A stretch of 8,914 nt of DNA, from positions 1 through 8,914 of the forward strand of contig JAIYAA010000183.1 of the NCBI GenBank assembly GCA_027489295.1, in the 5' to 3' direction. Both the position numbers and the translations under genes were made by a program. The stretch's first letter is position 1; each line of letters begins with the position of its first letter. The notes below the pieces were generated by a model. That model saw nothing but the letters and a program-made list of their open reading frames with translations, did no database searches and was not told the origin of the DNA. The stretch is from Sphingomonadales bacterium. Lineage in GTDB: Bacteria > Pseudomonadota > Alphaproteobacteria > Sphingomonadales > Sphingomonadaceae. Positions 5,409 to 8,914 of this stretch are shown here, piece by piece.

Positions 5409-6614
5409 TTGCGTTTCGCGTTAGAATCTTTCGGTGCGGCATTCGTGCTGCTGTACCCTGTCACGCTGCTTGCGGCGGTTCTGACCGGGTTGGTCCTTCG
5501 CAAAGTCGCGTTTCCCGTGCCTCAGGGCCTGAGATTCGGCAGCGTCGATGCCCTGCGGGGCTTGCTGGCAATTTCGGTGGTCTGCCATCATTTCTGGATC
5601 TGGACGCAGTTGGTGCGGTTCGGCGAGCCCTGGTCGGCCGCCACGCTTGCATTTGCGAACCAACTGGGCGCCGGCTCTGTCGGGCTGTTCTTCATGATCA
5701 CCGGCCTGGTTTTCTATCCCACGGCGCTGAAGGGGATGGGCAGCGTGTCATGGCCGGCGCTCTATATCGGCAGAGTGTTTCGAATCGTGCCGCTCGTTGC
5801 GGTTTCCTTCGGCCTGGTGTCGCTGGTGATCGCGCTGCGCACGGGCGCGCGGCCCGAAAGCGACTATCTCAGCGCGGCATTCCACTGGATTAGCGCGCAC
5901 CGCGAAATTCCGATCATGGGCTATGGCGATAGCGGCCACGTCAACGCGTTCGTGCTCTGGTCGCTATGGCAGGAATGGATCTTCTACGCCTTCGTGCTGC
6001 CGCTGGTCGCGCTCGGCCACCAGGCCGCAAAGCTGGCCAAGGTCCCGAGCTGGACGGTACCCGCGGCGCTTCTGCTGTTCGGCCTCGCCGCGGGTGCGCT
6101 GGCACCGAACAGCCCGGCGCACTACTGGCCGCTGTTCGCCATCGGCATGCTCGCCTACGAACTGTGCGCGCGCGAACCGATCCGCGTATGGCTGACCGGA
6201 CGGACGGCAGGTGTGATCGCCGCGGCCGCGATGCTGCTGGCAGTGGTCTTCACCGCGACGCCGTTCGGCCCCGCGCTTCCCGCTTTCGCCCTGTTTTTCT
6301 TCTGCGCGGCCGCGGGCAATCGCTTCGGCGGCGTCCTTGCCTTGCCGGGTGCAGTGGTGATCGGCGAGGTTTCCTTCGGCATTTATCTGCTGCACGGAAT
6401 CCTGCTCAACCTGCTCTTCGTCGACGGCCGCGCGTTCGTGGAGGGCGTGCCGCTTGCGCTGCTGCCGTTGCTGATGCCGGCGCTCGCCGTGCTGATCGTC
6501 CTGATCGCTGCCGGCACGTACCTGCTGGTAGAGCGCCCAGCGTGGCGGTTCGGCAAGCGTCTCGGCGCGCGGCTCCGCCCGGTTCCTGCCGGCGAGAAGG
6601 CATTGGCCGGCTGA
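5409..6614 (+). CDS. Acyltransferase-3 (AT3/OafA-like) membrane protein, first copy
   Basis: This 401-aa polytopic protein has the marks of the AT3 superfamily, which O-acylates cell-surface polysaccharides, lipids and some secondary metabolites in the inner membrane. Motifs in order: VDALRGLLAISVVCHH (46-61), with Arg50 and His60/61 in the catalytic region; VGLFFMITGLVF (91-102); RVFRIVPL (122-129); WSLWQEWIFY (184-193); and the late FGIYLLHGILLN. An extra hydrophobic segment (about 10-30) precedes the domain. The start is taken as TTG 5409, since GGAG lies 9 nt upstream and an in-frame stop sits at 5400-5402. The next candidate, GTG 5445, has no ribosome-binding site and would cut the first helix. 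No SGNH or other fused domain is present. The substrate is unknown. A second, different AT3 gene follows 212 bp later. Confidence 0.87.
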   Translation: MRFALESFGAAFVLLYPVTLLAAVLTGLVLRKVAFPVPQGLRFGSVDALRGLLAISVVCHHFWIWTQLVRFGEPWSAATLAFANQLGAGSVGLFFMITGLVFYPTALKGMGSVSWPALYIGRVFRIVPLVAVSFGLVSLVIALRTGARPESDYLSAAFHWISAHREIPIMGYGDSGHVNAFVLWSLWQEWIFYAFVLPLVALGHQAAKLAKVPSWTVPAALLLFGLAAGALAPNSPAHYWPLFAIGMLAYELCAREPIRVWLTGRTAGVIAAAAMLLAVVFTATPFGPALPAFALFFFCAAAGNRFGGVLALPGAVVIGEVSFGIYLLHGILLNLLFVDGRAFVEGVPLALLPLLMPALAVLIVLIAAGTYLLVERPAWRFGKRLGARLRPVPAGEKALAG

Positions 6615-6826
6615 ACGCGCCGATACCGGCCGGTTCGCCGTTAGGCGCAAGCCCGGCAGAATCGCGAACGAGACCGCTGCCTGCCGCCCATTTCAGGCCA
6701 TTGCGCCTGCGCCGCAGGAGCCACCCTTCGCCGGTAAAAACGTTCATTCTGGCGGCAGTTCCCATTTTGTTCAAAGCACAAAGATGAAATTACTGCACTG
6801 GGCGATGCGTCTGAGGGGCAGCACCG
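6615..6826 (+). other. Intergenic gap between the two AT3 genes
   Basis: This 212-bp gap has no credible small gene. It holds a 10-bp palindrome ACCGGCCGGT (6625-6634), a distant 8-bp inverted pair AGGCGCAA (6643-6650) / TTGCGCCT (6701-6708), and a small hairpin CCTGC/GCAGG (6706-6718). The last 60 bp before the second AT3 gene are A/T-richer (CCCATTTTGTTCAAAGCACA), as expected of a promoter, but I could not fix -35 and -10 boxes. Confidence 0.35.
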
Positions 6827-8056
6827 ATGGCAGGCAATATCGGGACCGGCACGGTTGAACTCCACCCGCAACCAAGGTTTGCCGTACTGGATAGCCTGCG
6901 TGGCATCTGCGCCTGCATGATCGTGCTCTACCATCTACGCTCTACCGGCCAGGTCACAAACTCCGCCCTGCTGCACAACAGCTGGATGTTCGTGGATTTC
7001 TTCTTCGTCCTCAGCGGCTTCGTCATCTCCTGTGGCTATCTTCAGCGGCTGCGCGAGGGCTATTCGATCCGGACATTCATGCTGTTGCGGTTGGGCCGGG
7101 TCTATCCGCTCCACCTCGCCATCCTTGCCCTGTTCGTCACGCTGGAAGTCGCCGGCATGGTGATGGGCACGGCGGGCCTCAGCGCACGCGCGCCCTTCTC
7201 CGAGCCGCGTACCCCGGGCGAGCTTGCCGGCACGCTCGCGCTCGCGCAGATTTTTTGCGGCTTCCCGTCCATCGTCTGGAACGGCCCGAGCTGGAGCATC
7301 GCCGCGGAAGTCTGGACCTATCTTCTGATCGCGCTGCTCGTCCGCGCCATGCCCCGCCGGACGGGTGTCGTGGCGACCGGCCTGGCGGTTGCGGCCGGGC
7401 TGGTGCTGGCGCTTGCCGGCCCGTCGGCCTGGAACCCCGCGACCGCCTATGCCTTTGCGCGCTGCGTTCTCGGGTTTTCGCTCGGCGTCCTCGCCTGGAT
7501 GCTCGTCGCCGCCCTGGGCAGGCCTACGCTTGGAGCGCTGCGCGCAACGGTGCTGGAGCTTGTCGCGGTGGCAAGCTGCTGCGCGACGGTTGCTGCTGGC
7601 ACCGCGCCCCTGCTCGCGCCGCTGGTGTTCGCCGGCACCGTGATCCTGTTCGCGGCCGAACGGGGCCTTGTCAGCCGGCTGCTCAGGCTGCGCCCGTTTG
7701 CGCTGCTCGGCACGCTCTCCTATTCGATCTACATGGTCCACACGCTGGTCATCGCGCGCAGCCTGGACATGCTGTCGGTTGTCGGCAGGATGCTGCACCG
7801 CCCGCTGATCGAGACCCGCTTCGGCAGCGGGGGCACCGTGAAGATACTTCTCTTCGCGCCAGACCTGATGATCTTCGTCATCCTGGGGGCGGTGATACTG
7901 CTCTCCGCGTTGACCTATCGCTGGATCGAGGCGCCCGCGGGCAGCGCCGTGCGCAAGCGGGTGTCGCGCATCAGCGCGCGCATTCCCGTACCCGCATCTG
8001 CCGCTTCGCCGCCCGTCGGCGATCGCGACGCCCGCCCGGCAACGCTGGCGGCCTGA
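6827..8056 (+). CDS. Acyltransferase-3 (AT3/OafA-like) membrane protein, second copy
   Basis: This 409-aa AT3-superfamily protein belongs to the same broad family as its upstream neighbour but is clearly divergent from it. Motifs: LDSLRGICACMIVLYH (21-36) with Asp22, Arg25 and His36; FVDFFFVLSGFVIS (55-68), very canonical; RLGRVYPLHLAIL (88-100); PSWSIAAEVWTY (154-165) with Glu161; and the late LGTLSYSIYMVHTLVI. The N-terminal 16 residues are polar, and the last 35 are Arg/Pro/Ala-rich and probably cytoplasmic. No SGNH esterase domain is fused, so it is the short OafA/ExoZ-like form. It probably transfers an acyl group, often acetyl, to a surface or exported glycan; the substrate cannot be read from sequence. 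ATG 6827 is preceded by GAGGGG (6813-6818) with 8 nt spacing. Its 3' end converges on the next gene with a 9-bp gap and no evident terminator. Confidence 0.9.
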   Translation: MAGNIGTGTVELHPQPRFAVLDSLRGICACMIVLYHLRSTGQVTNSALLHNSWMFVDFFFVLSGFVISCGYLQRLREGYSIRTFMLLRLGRVYPLHLAILALFVTLEVAGMVMGTAGLSARAPFSEPRTPGELAGTLALAQIFCGFPSIVWNGPSWSIAAEVWTYLLIALLVRAMPRRTGVVATGLAVAAGLVLALAGPSAWNPATAYAFARCVLGFSLGVLAWMLVAALGRPTLGALRATVLELVAVASCCATVAAGTAPLLAPLVFAGTVILFAAERGLVSRLLRLRPFALLGTLSYSIYMVHTLVIARSLDMLSVVGRMLHRPLIETRFGSGGTVKILLFAPDLMIFVILGAVILLSALTYRWIEAPAGSAVRKRVSRISARIPVPASAASPPVGDRDARPATLAA

Positions 8057-8065
8057 CGCGCGCCT

Positions 8066-8647
8066 TCAGGAAGCGGCGGCGTTGTAGCGCGTCGCCGTCC
8101 ATTGCTCGGACACCGCGCACGACTTGCTGTCGCGATACCCCGCCGCACGCATCGCCTGCCGAATCGCCGCATCGCCGAACAGGACGCCCTTTCCCTTGCG
8201 GTAGACCGCCCAGATCGGCAGCCGCCCGGGCACGGCAAGCGCCGCGGCAAGATCCCGTTCGGAATCGATTCCGGCGACGATCATGCCGGCATCCACCGGA
8301 TCCTCGGTCGTGCTTTCCGCCAAGGCAGCGCGCAGCGCCGCATCATCGCAATTGCCGATCACCAGCACAGGGCCGCGAACGCCCAGCTTCTCCCGCAGTG
8401 AAGGCAGTGGCTTGCGGATCGCCGCCGCCCACTGGCTGGCAGCCGGCTCGCCCAGTACCAGCGCAACCGCGTCCCCGCCGCACTCGAACCGCAATTCGCC
8501 GTCTTCGGCGCGCACCGTCGCAAGGTCCCCACGCGGATATCGGCGCCGCATCGCACCGCGCAGGATAATACCCTCCGCCTCCAGCAGGGCCGTCACCGCG
8601 CCGTGTTCCGCGCCGATCCGGGCATATGTCGAAGCCTCACGCCCCAT
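8066..8647 (-). CDS. Uncharacterised protein with DUF3052-like features
   Basis: This is a 193-aa soluble protein without signal peptide or membrane segments. I chose ATG 8647 because AAAGGG lies 5 nt upstream on the minus strand; an in-frame ATG at 8740 would run through the ahpC regulatory region. Residues 1-70 look like one small domain (ILRGAMRRRYPRGDLATVRA, then a strand-rich part to VALVLGE). Residues 80-193 look like another: PLPSLREKLGV, RGPVLVIGN, MIVAGIDSERDLAAALA, a strand LPIWAVYRKGKG, then AIRQAMRAAGYRDSKSCAVSEQW and TATRY. The order of a KLG start, a Lys-Gly after a hydrophobic strand, and a closing Gly-x-x-Asp-x-Lys-x-x-x-Val-Ser-x-x-Trp resembles DUF3052, as I remember that family. 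This is a weak family call. It is divergent from ahpC, so the two may share control. Confidence 0.8.
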   Translation of the reverse strand: MGREASTYARIGAEHGAVTALLEAEGIILRGAMRRRYPRGDLATVRAEDGELRFECGGDAVALVLGEPAASQWAAAIRKPLPSLREKLGVRGPVLVIGNCDDAALRAALAESTTEDPVDAGMIVAGIDSERDLAAALAVPGRLPIWAVYRKGKGVLFGDAAIRQAMRAAGYRDSKSCAVSEQWTATRYNAAAS

Positions 8648-8668
8648 GCCATCCCTTTCTTGCCAGCA

Positions 8669-8710
8669 TCGATCAAACCTGAACCATTGAGTGATACACT
8701 CGATCAGACC
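8669..8710. promoter_or_regulatory. Repeat and dyad array upstream of ahpC (possible operator)
   Basis: TCGATCAAACC (8669-8679) and TCGATCAGACC (8700-8710) are direct repeats matching at 10 of 11 bases with a 31-bp period, close to three helical turns. Between and overlapping them ATTGAGTG (8686-8693) and CACTCGAT (8697-8704) form an imperfect dyad, 7 of 8 pairs, around ATA. The array ends 16 bp before the proposed ahpC -35 box, where an activator would sit, and 22 bp from the divergent gene's start codon. It does not match the E. coli OxyR pattern of ATAG/CTAT blocks that I know. Confidence 0.4.
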
Positions 8711-8726
8711 AAACGGGTCTTCCCAT

Positions 8727-8755
8727 TTCACAGCAGGCATCGTGCCGCCTATATG
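8727..8755 (+). promoter_or_regulatory. Sigma-70-like promoter for ahpC
   Basis: TTCACA (8727-8732) matches the TTGACA -35 consensus at 5 of 6 bases. After exactly 17 bp, TATATG (8750-8755) matches the -10 consensus at 4 of 6. A start near 8762 would give a leader of about 36 nt, ending in the strong GGAGGA (8783-8788). This is the best promoter match I found in the window. Confidence 0.5.
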
Positions 8756-8797
8756 CCGTCTCGCAACAGCAACCCCCGTTCTGGAGGAACAACAATC

Positions 8798-8914
8798 ATG
8801 GCTCTTATCGGCAGCACCATCAAGCCGTTCACCGCACAGGCCTACAAGGAAGGCAAGTTCGTCGAAGTCACCGACGCCGACGTGAAGGGCAAGTGGGCGG
8901 TCTTCTTCTTCTAC
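8798..8914 (+). CDS. ahpC: Alkyl hydroperoxide reductase subunit C (peroxiredoxin), 5' part only
   Basis: Only the first 39 codons are present; the gene runs off the right edge. The visible protein starts MALIGSTIKPFTAQAY and continues KEGKFVEVTDADVKGKW to AVFFFY. This is the standard N-terminus of bacterial AhpC (E. coli begins MSLINTKIKPF and has WSVFFFYPADFTFVCP). The peroxidatic Cys, expected about seven residues beyond the window edge, cannot be seen. AhpC is an abundant cytoplasmic typical 2-Cys peroxiredoxin that reduces hydrogen peroxide, alkyl hydroperoxides and peroxynitrite, usually recycled by AhpF or another disulfide reductase. ATG 8798 follows GGAGGA (8783-8788) with a 9-nt spacer. 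The upstream region has a plausible promoter and an operator-like array. Peroxide induction would be expected from the family but is not shown by the sequence. Confidence 0.93.
   Translation, partial: MALIGSTIKPFTAQAYKEGKFVEVTDADVKGKWAVFFFY

Noticed and set aside
8052..8070. CCTGA/TCAGG inverted repeat at the convergent junction as a terminator
   Set aside because: It has only 5 bp with a 9-nt loop, no T-run on either strand, and arms that fall inside both stop-codon contexts by chance.
8648..8740. A 31-residue N-terminal extension of the DUF3052-like protein starting at 8740
   Set aside because: It would cover the ahpC promoter and repeat array, and its sequence has an unlikely composition. 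The ATG at 8647 has a ribosome-binding site at the right distance.

Overview
This 8.9 kb window is high-GC, densely coded chromosomal DNA. Its gene content (PhoB, a DUF2794 protein, an EpsC-type serine acetyltransferase, a secreted poly-proline protein ending in a YPRCSRTV-like tail) and its short intergenic CCTCCCCC/GGGGGAGG palindromes point to an alphaproteobacterium, most likely a sphingomonad (Sphingomonas or a close relative). That assignment is inference from protein style and was not tested by a search. No rRNA, tRNA, CRISPR array, insertion sequence or integrase is visible.

Left part (1-3344, all on the + strand): the 3' three quarters of a PhoB-type response regulator with a hairpin behind it; a small exported poly-proline protein; an SDR-family dehydrogenase resembling the (3R)-hydroxyacyl-CoA dehydrogenase domain of multifunctional enzyme 2; and an unrecognised protein with about ten membrane segments. 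The junctions carry several inverted repeats: a G/C palindrome and two small dyads before the SDR gene, two tandem hairpins around its stop codon, and a perfect 12-bp hairpin that probably terminates both the membrane-protein gene and the converging operon.

Middle (3352-5308): a two-gene minus-strand operon, epsC (serine O-acetyltransferase, cysteine synthesis) and a DUF2794 gene overlapping it at TGATG. A TauE/SafE (TSUP) membrane transporter gene lies divergently across a 155-bp gap. Cysteine synthesis beside a transporter family that often moves sulfur anions suggests a sulfur-related neighbourhood.

Right part (5309-8914): two consecutive but dissimilar membrane acyltransferase-3 (AT3) proteins, likely O-acylating surface glycans or similar substrates. 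The first appears to start at TTG, and its ribosome-binding site lies inside a perfect 13-bp hairpin, the most distinctive regulatory structure here. The second AT3 gene converges, 9 bp apart, on a minus-strand gene for an uncharacterised 193-aa protein with DUF3052-like features. That gene is divergent from ahpC (peroxiredoxin), whose first 39 codons end the window. A good sigma-70-like promoter and an upstream repeat/dyad array sit between these two genes.

I see no clear, wholly new multi-gene system. The best leads are the hairpin-masked TTG start of the first AT3 gene, the putative operator array upstream of ahpC, and the uncharacterised proteins at 2195-3307 and 8066-8647.
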